Of a stretch of DNA of 64,000 nucleotides, positions 33,763-43,999 are shown in pieces (the first letter of the stretch is position 1; the number at the start of each line of letters is the position of its first letter). Source of the stretch: Paenibacillus eucommiae (GTDB lineage: Bacteria; Bacillota; Bacilli; Paenibacillales; NBRC-103111); assembly GCF_017874215.1 (NCBI RefSeq), contig NZ_JAGGLB010000007.1, forward strand, positions 229,969 to 293,968, in the 5' to 3' direction. The position numbers and the translations under genes are program-made. The notes beneath the pieces were generated by a model that made no database searches, was not told the DNA's origin, and worked only from the letters and a program-made list of their open reading frames with translations.

Positions 33763-34683
33763 CTATTCATATATTTTTTTGATAATTGTATAAGGCCTCT
33801 GCTTAACTTCTGTAAAAATTTTCGAAATATAAATTCCCACAATGCCTAAACAGAAAATAATCATACCTCCCATCAGCCAAATAGAAACAACAATTGATGT
33901 CCATCCTTGCATGCTAATCCCAAAGATTAATTGCCTTAAGACTAAGAAGATAACAAAAGCAAAAGCTACTAAAGAAATGATAGAACCAAAACTAAAAATA
34001 AATTCCAAGGGTCTATTGGAAAAAGCAGTGATTGCATTTACCATTAAAGCTAGCTTTTTTTGAAATGAATATGTCGTAGGGCTAGAGCTGTATTTTTTTA
34101 CAGAAATAGCTTGTTGATTATAGCCTGTTATAGCCCATAAACCCGCTAAGAATATCTCTCTTTCATGATGAGACACAAGAGCACTTACATAGTTAGAATT
34201 CATCAAACGACACATTGCTGAATTATTAACGATTTTATCATTAGAGAGATAATTATAAATTTTATAAAATAACCCTCCAGTAATTCTTTCCTTTAAATTC
34301 CCTCTTCTTTTTTCTTGAACACCATATATCACATCAATATTATCATGTTTCTCCATTTCCATCCAAAAATCATAAAGTAACTCAGGAGGTTCCTCTAAGT
34401 CAACATCAATTAAGAATACATAATCTCCATTAGCGTAGCTTAGACCAGTCATAATAGCCTTATGGTGACCGAAATTACGCGATAGATCAATAACCTTAAC
34501 TCTATGATCCTTCTCTCTTAATGAAAGAGCAACATCCAAGGAATTGTCAGGAGATCCATCATTGACAAAAATCACTTCAAAATTTTCCGTGATCATTTCT
34601 GCTGTTTTCTTCACTCTTTGATAGAATTCTTCTATATAAATAGAGGATCTATATAAAGTGCATACTACCGATATCTTTAACAC
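33763..34683 (-). CDS. Polyprenyl-phosphate glycosyltransferase (GtrB/DPM-like)
   Basis: 306 residues. GT2 domain (about 1-230: ISVVCTLYRSSIYIEEFY, FVNDGSPDNSLDVALSL, VFLIDVDLEEPPELL) followed by two helices (about 235-290). This is the GtrB/ArnC/Dpm1 plan: it moves a sugar from a nucleotide to undecaprenyl phosphate on the cytoplasmic face. With the half-size transporters and the GT-C enzyme it forms the parts list of a three-component glycosylation system. Confidence 0.9.
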   Translation of the reverse strand: MLKISVVCTLYRSSIYIEEFYQRVKKTAEMITENFEVIFVNDGSPDNSLDVALSLREKDHRVKVIDLSRNFGHHKAIMTGLSYANGDYVFLIDVDLEEPPELLYDFWMEMEKHDNIDVIYGVQEKRRGNLKERITGGLFYKIYNYLSNDKIVNNSAMCRLMNSNYVSALVSHHEREIFLAGLWAITGYNQQAISVKKYSSSPTTYSFQKKLALMVNAITAFSNRPLEFIFSFGSIISLVAFAFVIFLVLRQLIFGISMQGWTSIVVSIWLMGGMIIFCLGIVGIYISKIFTEVKQRPYTIIKKIYE

Positions 34684-34755
34684 TTCCTACCTCCCACTAT
34701 AATATATTTAGAAGCCCAAATTTAGCATTTTCAATGATGCCCTCTGGCTAGAGGT

Positions 34756-37293
34756 CTAGTTTGCTATTATGTCATAGACAACAAACGCTAACTCCCGAGT
34801 ATCATTATTTATCCCTAAATTACTGGGAATAAAACTTTTATCCGAATCAAATCGAAGTTCAACATCAGCATTTTTTTCAACACTAATTACGATATTCAAT
34901 GGCCCTTTACTAAAAGTCTTATTAACAACAAGATCGTCATTAGAATATATTTTTAAATTCAAGTTATCATTTTGATCAGGTATAGAACCTTTTATAAGTA
35001 CTTCACCTTGATTTCTACTCTTTAGCAATAATTGTGATTCTTTATTTACCCAATAGTAGTCTTTCTCTTTTTGATACCACCCATTAATACGTACTCCATT
35101 TTCCAAATTGGATCCTAATTCATATTTAGACTTTGACAAATCAATAAGAAAATATTTTTCAGTTGTTATTTTAATATTATGTGAATTATTCTCTAAGCTA
35201 CTAATTAGATTTTTTATAGCATCGAAACCCTCATACTCATTAGGTAGTATTATATACTCAATATTTGCCCAATGAATAAACTCATCAAATTTTTCTACTG
35301 AACTGATAAGATCATTATTTCCTAATAAAGGTGAAGAAAGTGTATTAATACTTTCAAATCTGCATGAAAGTCTGTTAAATACATTGTCATCTCCAAAACC
35401 GCCTATGCACCGCTTACCTTCCCCATTGTGTTCCAGTATATATTTTTCTATTTCATCTAACTGATGATATTGAAAAAAGGTGGTGTTGTTATCAGTTTTG
35501 ATAGATTTAGTAAGATTATACTCTATTTTTGATGTACCCCATATCCATGATGGATGAGAGACTAATGTAATTAAGTTTTGAAAAATCACAAACAAAACCA
35601 AACTTGCAAATATTATTTTCTTGTAGTTAAACTGAAATTCTTGCAATAAACAGAAGCCTAATACTAAAAAGGCAATAATAGGTGCTTGATAAATATTTCC
35701 GTCTCCACCTGATGGAAATATCGTACCGTAATATATACCAATTAAACATATTGGTGTTGTAAACATTAGAAACAATTTATTGTTCAGATTTATTTTGACT
35801 TTATTGTTTATGACAATTAAAGATAAAATAATTATAAATAAAAATAACATTACATTACCAGTCCAAAGCATTATTATGTGTGGGTATTTATCTGGGTCAA
35901 AGAATAAATGAAACCATCGTGCTATAATACTTTCTGCTTCTTGGGATGCTATATTTTCAACATTTTTTGTTGAAAAGGGATATTTCAAGACAAAACCCAT
36001 ACGACTCCATATACTTCCTAAAACCGGATAAAAAGGTACCCCTGTCAATAAAAATGTTCTGAGACATAGTCCTATAAGAACAACTACTGCACCTATAATA
36101 ATTATTAAATTTTTAATAGAAATAATCTTATTTGTTGGTGGTTGTATCGATGAAGAATTTACTTTTGAAAATTTATTATAGATAAGTATTATTAACAAAC
36201 CTAAAATAATCATTGACGAAAAAGCAAAACTTGTCAGCTTCCCTCCAAAAGAAAGAATAAGTGAGGATAACCCTAAATATAAGTATAAATGTTTTTTTTC
36301 AAGGAGCCAATTCCATAAAAAATACATTCCCATTGTAATTAAAAACGATGTAAAAATATCCGGTTTTGCAGTGGAAGCCATATTGGAAATTGCAGGAAGA
36401 GAACATATTACACAAGCATAAAAAATTGCATTATTAACATTTATATTTGATATTATCAAAAAAGAAATAATTAAAACAACTAATAGAATATAAGTTATTA
36501 TATTTCCAGCATAAATAAAACTATAGTCTCCAAGGTTACTTAATGGCAAAAAAAACAATTCAACCAATTTAGGATAATAATAAACAAAGCTAACCATTCC
36601 TAGGTTATCAAAGAAGGAGTGGGAACCAACTAAAACATATTCAGGTCGTAGCCCATACCATAAAGAATCATAATCAAAAGCACTGTTTGATTTATTAAAT
36701 TGCATTAATATTAATATAGTAAGAAAAGATATGCTGATTTTTCCAAACATAGAAATTTTATTTTCTATTAAATTATAAAAATGAACAATCATAGGTTTGT
36801 GAAAACCACGCATTAAACTTAACAGACCAAGGATTACGGTTAAGAACCTTAAATGCTCAAAACGGCCGTATCCAAGTAAAGAAATTACTAACGCAAAAAC
36901 TAACCAAATGATATGTCCAACTAAAAATGAGGCAAGATATCGTTTCGCATTATTTGGTTTATAATTCAAGAAGCTTCTTCCAATGGAAACGATAATTTCA
37001 AAATATATATAAGCATATAAAGCAATTTCTAACACTTGATAGATTCTTAAGTAAAGTACAACTACTGCAGTTAAAACAAAATTAAAAACTCTACCATTAA
37101 ATTTCAATGAAACTAATACAAGGGTAAAAAATATTATAAATAGGAAAAGCCCCCCTTGATATGTTTCAGGTTGAATAACATGCCATTTATATACATCAAA
37201 TAATATATTTTTAAAAGGAACAGCTTGAAATAAAACGGCTAATACAACTATTAAAACAAAAAAAAGTTTATTAATGCCTACTTTTTTATTCAT
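34756..37293 (-). CDS. Polytopic membrane protein, GT-C-type glycosyltransferase
   Basis: 845 residues: about 12-14 helices (residues 8-600) followed by an extracytoplasmic domain of about 230 residues. The first large loop has [19 protein letters not shown], an acidic D-Y-D motif placed as in GT-C enzymes that use polyprenyl-phosphate sugars. It overlaps the gmhB stop by four bases. Strongly AT-rich. It probably adds a side-chain sugar outside the membrane, using the donor made by the neighbouring GtrB-like enzyme. Family assignment rests on topology and one motif. Confidence 0.65.
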   Translation of the reverse strand: MNKKVGINKLFFVLIVVLAVLFQAVPFKNILFDVYKWHVIQPETYQGGLFLFIIFFTLVLVSLKFNGRVFNFVLTAVVVLYLRIYQVLEIALYAYIYFEIIVSIGRSFLNYKPNNAKRYLASFLVGHIIWLVFALVISLLGYGRFEHLRFLTVILGLLSLMRGFHKPMIVHFYNLIENKISMFGKISISFLTILILMQFNKSNSAFDYDSLWYGLRPEYVLVGSHSFFDNLGMVSFVYYYPKLVELFFLPLSNLGDYSFIYAGNIITYILLVVLIISFLIISNINVNNAIFYACVICSLPAISNMASTAKPDIFTSFLITMGMYFLWNWLLEKKHLYLYLGLSSLILSFGGKLTSFAFSSMIILGLLIILIYNKFSKVNSSSIQPPTNKIISIKNLIIIIGAVVVLIGLCLRTFLLTGVPFYPVLGSIWSRMGFVLKYPFSTKNVENIASQEAESIIARWFHLFFDPDKYPHIIMLWTGNVMLFLFIIILSLIVINNKVKINLNNKLFLMFTTPICLIGIYYGTIFPSGGDGNIYQAPIIAFLVLGFCLLQEFQFNYKKIIFASLVLFVIFQNLITLVSHPSWIWGTSKIEYNLTKSIKTDNNTTFFQYHQLDEIEKYILEHNGEGKRCIGGFGDDNVFNRLSCRFESINTLSSPLLGNNDLISSVEKFDEFIHWANIEYIILPNEYEGFDAIKNLISSLENNSHNIKITTEKYFLIDLSKSKYELGSNLENGVRINGWYQKEKDYYWVNKESQLLLKSRNQGEVLIKGSIPDQNDNLNLKIYSNDDLVVNKTFSKGPLNIVISVEKNADVELRFDSDKSFIPSNLGINNDTRELAFVVYDIIAN

Positions 37294-37835
37294 GTCGGGC
37301 TCCTAGAAACAACTTTAATCAAATCTTTTAAATGGGTTATTTTAAAAATTGAATCCGTTCTTGAAGAAAAGTTATTAAATAGAAAATTGTTCTTTATTCC
37401 AGCTCTGAATCCTGCCTCGATATCACTTTCTTTATCCCCAATTAACAAAGACTCAGATAAATCAATTTTAAAATCTTGTGCTGCCTGGAGAATCATCCCT
37501 GGCTCGGGTTTCCTACAGTTTGACTGTTTCTTGTATTCTCCCAAACCTTCCGGATGAAAAGGACAATAATATACACCAGAAATAGTGATGTCTCGTTTAT
37601 TAAATTCTTCAATCATCCAAATTGTTAAAATACTTAGATCTTTTTCTGAATAAAAACCTTTTGCAATACCAGCTTGGTTAGTAATTACTATTAATAAATA
37701 CCCCATATCTTGAAAATATTTCGTCAACTCAAATATACCCTCAACAAATTCAAAAGCCTCAATTTTATGAACATAATTCTTCTCGACATTAATTACCCCA
37801 TCACGATCCAAAAACAGCGCTTTATTCTTCTTCAT
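37290..37835 (-). CDS. gmhB: D-glycero-D-manno-heptose 1,7-bisphosphate phosphatase
   Basis: 181 residues, HAD superfamily. Nucleophile and acid in [16 protein letters not shown], Thr in [14 protein letters not shown], zinc-site residues in [11 protein letters not shown] and NCRKPEPGM, and Asp in [13 protein letters not shown]. Removes the C7 phosphate from heptose bisphosphate. With hddA and hddC it makes GDP-heptose. Overlaps the GT-C gene by four bases. Confidence 0.92.
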   Translation of the reverse strand: MKKNKALFLDRDGVINVEKNYVHKIEAFEFVEGIFELTKYFQDMGYLLIVITNQAGIAKGFYSEKDLSILTIWMIEEFNKRDITISGVYYCPFHPEGLGEYKKQSNCRKPEPGMILQAAQDFKIDLSESLLIGDKESDIEAGFRAGIKNNFLFNNFSSRTDSIFKITHLKDLIKVVSRSPT

Positions 37836-37839
37836 TGTA

Positions 37840-38523
37840 TCACTTCAATTCTTTTTGTGCTTTATAGTAATCCTCAGGGATTCCTATATCAATAAAATAT
37901 CCGTCAGATATATAACCAAAAAACTCAAGTTTATCATAATATACTTGCATAAAATCGGATTCGAACGAAAATTTTTCTGGCAGATCCAATTGCTTAAAAA
38001 TGTAACGCTTTAATAAGTATATACCGCCATTTATTTTACCCGTAGCCGCTGGTTGTTTTTCATTAAATTTTACCACACGACTTCCTTCTGTCACTACAGT
38101 ACCATATCTATCGATATTTTTCATTTCCTTCAAAACAATTGTTAAATCAGCTTTTGATTCAATTTGCTGTTTCATTAATGATTTATAATCAACATCAAAA
38201 TAAGTATCGCCATTCAATACAAATAAGTTAGCTTCTGACGTGAGCTCCAGAGCTTTTTTAATGGCCCCGCCTGTCCCTAATGGTTCAAATTCCTCAGCAT
38301 ACTGTATCTTCAAATTCCGATAATCTTCGCCAAAATAATCAATAATTAATTCTTTTTTATACCCTACAGATATAATCACTTTAGAAAATCCCTGATGACT
38401 TAGTTCATCTAAAATATAACAAAGAAATGGCTTGCCTTTAATGAGCGCCATAGGCTTGGGAACATCAGAAATAACGGTTTGTAATCTCGTGCCTTTTCCA
38501 CCAGCTAGAACAATGGCCTCCAT
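37840..38523 (-). CDS. hddC: D-glycero-alpha-D-manno-heptose-1-phosphate guanylyltransferase
   Basis: 227 residues from ATG 38523 ([18 protein letters not shown]); GAAGGG lies upstream. Nucleotidyltransferase with [34 protein letters not shown] (metal-binding Asp) and [18 protein letters not shown]. Sequence type and neighbours (hddA, gmhB) point to the GDP-heptose enzyme of S-layer glycan pathways rather than a CTP- or UTP-using enzyme. Confidence 0.87.
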   Translation of the reverse strand: MEAIVLAGGKGTRLQTVISDVPKPMALIKGKPFLCYILDELSHQGFSKVIISVGYKKELIIDYFGEDYRNLKIQYAEEFEPLGTGGAIKKALELTSEANLFVLNGDTYFDVDYKSLMKQQIESKADLTIVLKEMKNIDRYGTVVTEGSRVVKFNEKQPAATGKINGGIYLLKRYIFKQLDLPEKFSFESDFMQVYYDKLEFFGYISDGYFIDIGIPEDYYKAQKELK

Positions 38524-38615
38524 GTTAAAAACAACCCTTCCCGGAATACTATCTTTTGTCTCACACATATAATGCCGCTCAAATGCAACGACGTTTGTTG
38601 ATTATAATGCTAAAG

Positions 38616-39641
38616 CTACGCTTTCCAACCTTCAGCACCGACTGAAGTGAAATGGAAATTAATAACTTCACCAGGCAGCCTCTTTAGTTCTTTAATTAAT
38701 TGTAACCTTCGGACGGGATCAACCATAAAGATCATAAATCCCCCACCACCGGCTCCTGATACCTTGCCAGCATAAGCCCCTGCTTCCATCGCAATATCAT
38801 ATATATGGTCAATGTCATGATTTGAAATGGAACTGGCCATTCTTTTTTTAGCTTCCCACGACTTACCCAAGAATTCTGCAAATTTTTGCAATTCACCTTT
38901 TAAAATAGCCTCTTTCATAATTAAAGCATCTGCTTTTAATTCGTGCATCGCCTGCAAAGACTTTTCGTTTTTATTTTCCGCATTTTTCACTTGTTCATTA
39001 ATGATGTTAGCAGATTCTCTGGAAGCACCTGTGTAGTAAAGTACAATGGAATTTTCAAGCTCATTTACGACCCAGCTTTTAATTCTCAATGGATTTACAA
39101 TAACTCGATCTTCTGAGTAAAATTCAATAAAATTGAAGCCCCCAAAAGTAGCAGCATACTGATCCTGACGCCCCCCGTTCAACCCCACATCTACTCGTTC
39201 AATTTCATAAGCAAGATGTGCAATATCATACTCTCCAAGCGGCAGATTCAACCATTCAACATACGCTTGTATAATAGCTACAACCATAGTTGATGATGAT
39301 CCCAATCCTGAGCCTGCTGGGGCATCGGAATAAGTTGTTATCTTTAATGATAGTGGTGTGAAATGATTAAACTCTCGAACAATTCTGTTATAAATGCCTT
39401 TATGAAGATCCAGATGACCATCTAACACCAGTTGCTCACAAGCCTTTGATTCAAAATACTCATCTCGATCAGCGGCGAAGAATGAAACCGTATGAACATT
39501 TGTCGTTTCAATCGTGCAATAGGCATACATGTCTAATGTGGCATTTAGAACATAACCCCCAAATTCATCACAATAAGGAGATACATCAGTCCCTCCGCCA
39601 GCAAGTCCTAACCTTAATGGTGCTTTTGAGCGTATAATCAT
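38616..39641 (-). CDS. hddA: D-glycero-D-manno-heptose 7-phosphate kinase
   Basis: 341 residues, GHMP kinase. N-terminal [20 protein letters not shown] binds sugar, the glycine-rich loop [15 protein letters not shown] binds ATP, and [17 protein letters not shown] is the third motif. Phosphorylates C1 of heptose-7-phosphate. Its ATG follows directly after the TAA of a gene remnant (39642-39808), whose end supplies GAAAGGA as ribosome site. Confidence 0.93.
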   Translation of the reverse strand: MIIRSKAPLRLGLAGGGTDVSPYCDEFGGYVLNATLDMYAYCTIETTNVHTVSFFAADRDEYFESKACEQLVLDGHLDLHKGIYNRIVREFNHFTPLSLKITTYSDAPAGSGLGSSSTMVVAIIQAYVEWLNLPLGEYDIAHLAYEIERVDVGLNGGRQDQYAATFGGFNFIEFYSEDRVIVNPLRIKSWVVNELENSIVLYYTGASRESANIINEQVKNAENKNEKSLQAMHELKADALIMKEAILKGELQKFAEFLGKSWEAKKRMASSISNHDIDHIYDIAMEAGAYAGKVSGAGGGGFMIFMVDPVRRLQLIKELKRLPGEVINFHFTSVGAEGWKA

Positions 39642-39808
39642 TTATAGATTCCTTTCAATATTTAAATCAGTACGATTCAATATTTGTCTCTGATTTGAAA
39701 CATAAGCTTCACTCGGATCAGCCGCATGAAACAAAATACAATTATTATCACATTCCAATAATGAGAAATATCTGATCTGTTCCCCATCGGCAAGTTCTTT
39801 TCTTAAAG
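39642..39808 (-). pseudogene. C-terminal remnant of an unidentified gene
   Basis: Between the SDR stop (39821) and hddA an open frame with no start codon reads DPLRKELADGEQIRYFSLLE and continues for 56 codons to a TAA that touches the hddA ATG. An upstream in-frame TAA (39809-39811) shows that the 5' part is lost. It reads like a genuine protein end but I do not recognise it; it is unlike the C-terminus of GmhA. A deletion inside the operon is the simplest explanation. Confidence 0.55.
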
Positions 39809-39820
39809 GGTCTTATTGAT

Positions 39821-40783
39821 CTAATAATCATTATTATCTCTCCAATAAGTTATCATATCAGTTAGAGTTTGTTTTAATGTATATTCTTGCTTCCAGCCTG
39901 TTTCCTTTATGAGCTTAGTGGAGTCACCAAATATAATCGGTTCATCTGTTGGTCTAAGCAATCTAGAATCTACCTCAAGTTGAAAATCTATATCTATTAT
40001 ATCCTTAATAATCTGCAACACTTCTCTTATCTGATAAACTTTGGCTCCGCTTATATTATAAACTTCTCCATGCTTCCCTTTCTTAGAAAGAAGAACTAAT
40101 GCCTTAACAAGATCCCTAACATCTGTTATAGCTCGTTTAGTTTCAATATTGCCAACTCTAAAATTAGTTGTTAAGCCTCTTTCAATTTCAACCGCTCTTT
40201 GACAAAAATCTGAAGAAGCATCATTAGTTTTTCGTGGACCCGTTGTATTAAATATTCTTGCCCTAATAGATTTCAGCCCATCACTTTGATAGTATTGATA
40301 TGCCAAAAGATCTTGTGCAACCTTGCTTACGCCATAAGGATGAAGAGGCATCAATGCTGCTTCTTCCTTAATGGGAACATTCTCTGGAGTTAGAGAATTT
40401 CCATATTCCGCACTTGAGCAAGCCACTACTATTACTGGATCATAATTTGAATCATATTTTTTAACTTGCTTTACTGCCTCAAATACATTTATTGTTCCAT
40501 TCACATTAGTCTCTATAGTTTCTTGAGGACGTTCCCATGAAACAGTTGGATAACTTTGGGCAGCAAGATGGAATATTCTGTTGGGTTTATATTTAGATAT
40601 AATATTATATAGTTGTAAATAGTAACGCACATCACATTCGTGTAAGTCAGCTTTATTTTTGATTTCTTTAATATTGGTTGTTGGTTTATAATATGTACCG
40701 ACAACATGAACATTTGTTTCATAAAAATAATCGCACATGTGGGATCCTACCATTCCACAGATTCCTGTTATTAAAACAGTCAT
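39821..40783 (-). CDS. GDP-mannose/GDP-heptose 4,6-dehydratase or reductase-like SDR
   Basis: 320 residues, extended SDR: VLITGICGMVGSHMCDYF, FHLAAQSYPTVSWERP, CSSAEYGNS, catalytic YGVSKVAQD, and RPTDEPIIFGDSTKLIKETG near the end. The last block is typical of Gmd/Rmd enzymes that act on GDP-sugars. Next to GDP-heptose genes it could make GDP-6-deoxy-heptose or GDP-6-deoxy-4-keto-mannose. Length is between Rmd (about 305) and Gmd (about 345). I cannot tell dehydratase from reductase. Confidence 0.82.
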   Translation of the reverse strand: MTVLITGICGMVGSHMCDYFYETNVHVVGTYYKPTTNIKEIKNKADLHECDVRYYLQLYNIISKYKPNRIFHLAAQSYPTVSWERPQETIETNVNGTINVFEAVKQVKKYDSNYDPVIVVACSSAEYGNSLTPENVPIKEEAALMPLHPYGVSKVAQDLLAYQYYQSDGLKSIRARIFNTTGPRKTNDASSDFCQRAVEIERGLTTNFRVGNIETKRAITDVRDLVKALVLLSKKGKHGEVYNISGAKVYQIREVLQIIKDIIDIDFQLEVDSRLLRPTDEPIIFGDSTKLIKETGWKQEYTLKQTLTDMITYWRDNNDY

Positions 40784-40785
40784 AT

Positions 40786-43700
40786 TTATCCCTCCAATAT
40801 ATTTCCCATGATCTCTTTGGCACTCTTTTTAGTAAAATATTTGTTAATATAGTCATAATATTTCCTTTGTACTTCTTCTAATAATAGAGTGTTAGAATAC
40901 ATGTCAATAATGTTTTGTGCAAACTCGACCGGATCATCTACAGATGGAATTATTGATTCAATATTGGTCAGACCTTCCGTTCCAAATGACGTAGATACTA
41001 TGGGAACTTGATGAAACATAGCTTCAATTGTTTTACCTTTTACTCCCGCTCCATATCTTAATGGGACAATAATAACTTTGGATTTAGAGTATAGCTCATT
41101 GAGAACGTCATCACTTACAAACCCCTTAATGTCTATAGATGAGGACTGCAGATTAAGTATTTCTTGCGGTGGATTAGACCCGACAACAGAAAGCTTGATA
41201 CTCGGGATCTGCTTTATCACTAAAGGAAAAACCCTCGAACAGAACCACTTTATACCATCAACATTTGGTGAATGTGAAAATCCTCCTACAAATAGAAGAC
41301 CTTCTCGTTGTCCAGATATATATGAAAGCATTTCTACCTTATCAAAATAGAACACAGGAAATACATTCACTTTTTTATTTGGAAAGTTAAGTGAAATCAA
41401 TTTCTCTTCAGCTTCACTCAAAGTAATTATTTTATCTGATTTGCTAAACAAATCAAATTCGATATTTTTCCAATGATCCGAGGATTTCAGATATTCAATT
41501 TTTCCTTCTAGTTCATAACGTTTTTTCTCACGAACATAGTGTAAGTCATGACCGTAATAAATGATCTTCGCTTTTGTGTGCTTCTTTAAAAAATCAATAT
41601 ACTTGATAGAAATATGAGGTCGATTTAAGTAAACATAATGTATTTTATCAGCATTATTTTTCATCCATTTTTCATAGTTATCCCTATAATACTTTCCGTA
41701 AAGAACTTCAACGCCAAATTGTTCAAGCTCCGATGTATACGGTTCATGCTTGAAAAAATTATCTCCTAAAAACTTTACATTCAGTCCCATTTCGATAAAC
41801 AATTTTAAATAAAGGAATGTTGTTCGGCTACCTGCATCCTTATCATAATGTGGGACATAATGATCTATAAATAAAATAGTTTTCTTATCTTTGCTTCTAT
41901 CTCTTGCTGAAAAAACATTAACCGCATTCTCAAAATGCTCATGTTCCAGTATATTAGACCACTTTTCAATAAACTTTGCTCTATTATTAACTTGATAGCT
42001 CTTAATCCCAGAACCTGTATCAGTCCCATGAGAAACACCTTCAAAATGAACAACCACTGATTTAGGTTGAAGAACTACCTTATAGCCATGCTTACGAACT
42101 TCAAAGGCCAGATCTGAGTCCTCATAATAAGCTGGAACATATCTCTCATCAAACCCACCTATTTCATTCCATAAATCTGTTCTAATCATAATAGCCGCGC
42201 CAGAAATATAGTCTACTTCCTTCACATAGTTGTACTCAGGTTTATTAGGGTCATCTAACCTACCATAATTCCATCCACTGGCATCATTCCAAATGATTCC
42301 GCCTGCTTCCTGCAGTTTTCCATCAGGATATACCAATTTAGAACCTACCATGCCAATTGTAACATCATTTTCGACTAAATCCACCAAATATTTCAACCAG
42401 TTTTCTTGAACATTTGTATCATTATTTAAAAACAATACATATTTACCCTTGGCATACTGGGCTGCATTGTTACAATTTAATAGAAACCCTCTGTTGCTCC
42501 CATCTCTTATAACTCGAATATTTTCTACATATTTCGCTATATTTCCGGTTTCGTCAGTTGACATGTCATCAGCGATAATGATCTCATAAGGAGTATCTGT
42601 CGTATGTTTCAAGATAGACTTTAAACAAGAGTAAGTATATGCCCACTGATTATAAGCAGGAATGATTACAGAAACGAGTGGGTTTTCGACATTTTTAAAT
42701 ATCAGTTTTTCACTATAATCTTCTACAATGGCTAATTCGATTTTACGTTCTTGGGAGTTATCAAACTTTTGTAAGTAACTTTCTACACGATCTCCCAATA
42801 AAGAGCTGCTGTCTGTTTTTAGATACTTAAAAAACTTTTTAAAATTTTCTACTCGAAGCCTTTGAGTAAATTGCTTTGGCTTTCTAACAAGCATAACTAA
42901 CAATTTAAGAAACAATCTTCTTCTTGAGTTAACGGGTATTACAGAATCTCTTAGTTTGTAGTACTTCAACAAAAACCTGTATCCACCGGATCCTTCAATT
43001 CGCTGCAGCTTTCTTTCCTGATCCAATAATGTTTCGATATGTGCTTTATGATTTTGCACTTCTTCTTGCAATTTGGCGTTTACCTTTTTGGTTTCACTAG
43101 ACAAATCTTTATTTTCCATTTGCAGCTCTTGAAAAGCGGCATTTATTTCTATAACCTGCGCTTGCAACTTGCTATTATCAATTTTCAAAAACTCAATAGC
43201 TTCACTCATTTGTCTAGTTTGAACCTGCATATCTACGAAGCTAGTAGATTTTTTGAGATATTTATTTGCAATTTGATATTCTCTTTCTTCTCCAAATACA
43301 TATTTTTGAAAGCCTTGCTCAAGATTGTTATACAATTCAACTTTTTCTTTTGTAATTCCAACATATTCGAATATGAATTCAATAGAAAATTCACCATTCA
43401 AATAATCATAGTATTTTGCATTAAGCTCATTGATACTTCTAAATAAAATAAATTCAGCAGGAATAGCAAACTCAAACACCCATTCATAGTCAATGACTAC
43501 AATGCTATGGTCAGCGTCATAAACCAGGTTATCAAAGGTTAAATCGATGTTTGCAATGTTAAGTACCTTGGTTTCTTGCAGTGAAAGGGATGTGGCAAAA
43601 ACCTTTTCAAATGCTTCATCTGAAATGAAGATGTCCTTCTTAACAGATAAACGGTCAAGAAATGCTACAAAAAGATCCAGTAATGCATGCAAAGATGTGC

Positions 43701-43986
43701 GATCCTCATTTATAATACTTTCTATTACCAGATTATCATAATAACTTCCAGTAATATAAGATAAAAAGAGACTATCCCCCTCAAGCTTTGCTTCCGACAG
43801 ATTCAGCGTAGGGTAAGTTTCTCTAAGAAGACTATAGTTTATATATATCTGATTAATGTGAGCGATTGAGACCGGTGTTAGCGCCTTTTTACGAGCTATT
43901 AGTCCATTATCGGATGAGATAATTGCCGTTTCAATTTGATATTGCGGCAGCCTCTCCCTATTATATTTAGCAAAAAGCACATTCAT
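40786..43986 (-). CDS. Multidomain glycosyltransferase (kinase-like region, coiled coil, GT2, GT4)
   Basis: 1066 residues, cytoplasmic. Residues about 1-245: a kinase-like region ending NIDLTFDNLVYDADHS and VVIDYEWVFE, recalling the catalytic loops of aminoglycoside/heptose-kinase folds. About 260-325: coiled coil. About 432-680: GT2 domain (VSVIIPAYNQWAYTYSCLKS, VLFLNNDTNVQENW, YEDSDLAFEVRKHGY). About 700-1060: GT4/GT1-type domain ending with VPLRYGAGVKGKTIEAM and PIVSTSFGTEGL. Such fusions lengthen repeat units by two linkages per cycle and may measure chain length through the coiled coil (as WbdA/WbdD do). Function inferred. Confidence 0.88.
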   Translation of the reverse strand: MNVLFAKYNRERLPQYQIETAIISSDNGLIARKKALTPVSIAHINQIYINYSLLRETYPTLNLSEAKLEGDSLFLSYITGSYYDNLVIESIINEDRTSLHALLDLFVAFLDRLSVKKDIFISDEAFEKVFATSLSLQETKVLNIANIDLTFDNLVYDADHSIVVIDYEWVFEFAIPAEFILFRSINELNAKYYDYLNGEFSIEFIFEYVGITKEKVELYNNLEQGFQKYVFGEEREYQIANKYLKKSTSFVDMQVQTRQMSEAIEFLKIDNSKLQAQVIEINAAFQELQMENKDLSSETKKVNAKLQEEVQNHKAHIETLLDQERKLQRIEGSGGYRFLLKYYKLRDSVIPVNSRRRLFLKLLVMLVRKPKQFTQRLRVENFKKFFKYLKTDSSSLLGDRVESYLQKFDNSQERKIELAIVEDYSEKLIFKNVENPLVSVIIPAYNQWAYTYSCLKSILKHTTDTPYEIIIADDMSTDETGNIAKYVENIRVIRDGSNRGFLLNCNNAAQYAKGKYVLFLNNDTNVQENWLKYLVDLVENDVTIGMVGSKLVYPDGKLQEAGGIIWNDASGWNYGRLDDPNKPEYNYVKEVDYISGAAIMIRTDLWNEIGGFDERYVPAYYEDSDLAFEVRKHGYKVVLQPKSVVVHFEGVSHGTDTGSGIKSYQVNNRAKFIEKWSNILEHEHFENAVNVFSARDRSKDKKTILFIDHYVPHYDKDAGSRTTFLYLKLFIEMGLNVKFLGDNFFKHEPYTSELEQFGVEVLYGKYYRDNYEKWMKNNADKIHYVYLNRPHISIKYIDFLKKHTKAKIIYYGHDLHYVREKKRYELEGKIEYLKSSDHWKNIEFDLFSKSDKIITLSEAEEKLISLNFPNKKVNVFPVFYFDKVEMLSYISGQREGLLFVGGFSHSPNVDGIKWFCSRVFPLVIKQIPSIKLSVVGSNPPQEILNLQSSSIDIKGFVSDDVLNELYSKSKVIIVPLRYGAGVKGKTIEAMFHQVPIVSTSFGTEGLTNIESIIPSVDDPVEFAQNIIDMYSNTLLLEEVQRKYYDYINKYFTKKSAKEIMGNILEG

Positions 43987-43999
43987 GATCCTTACTCTC

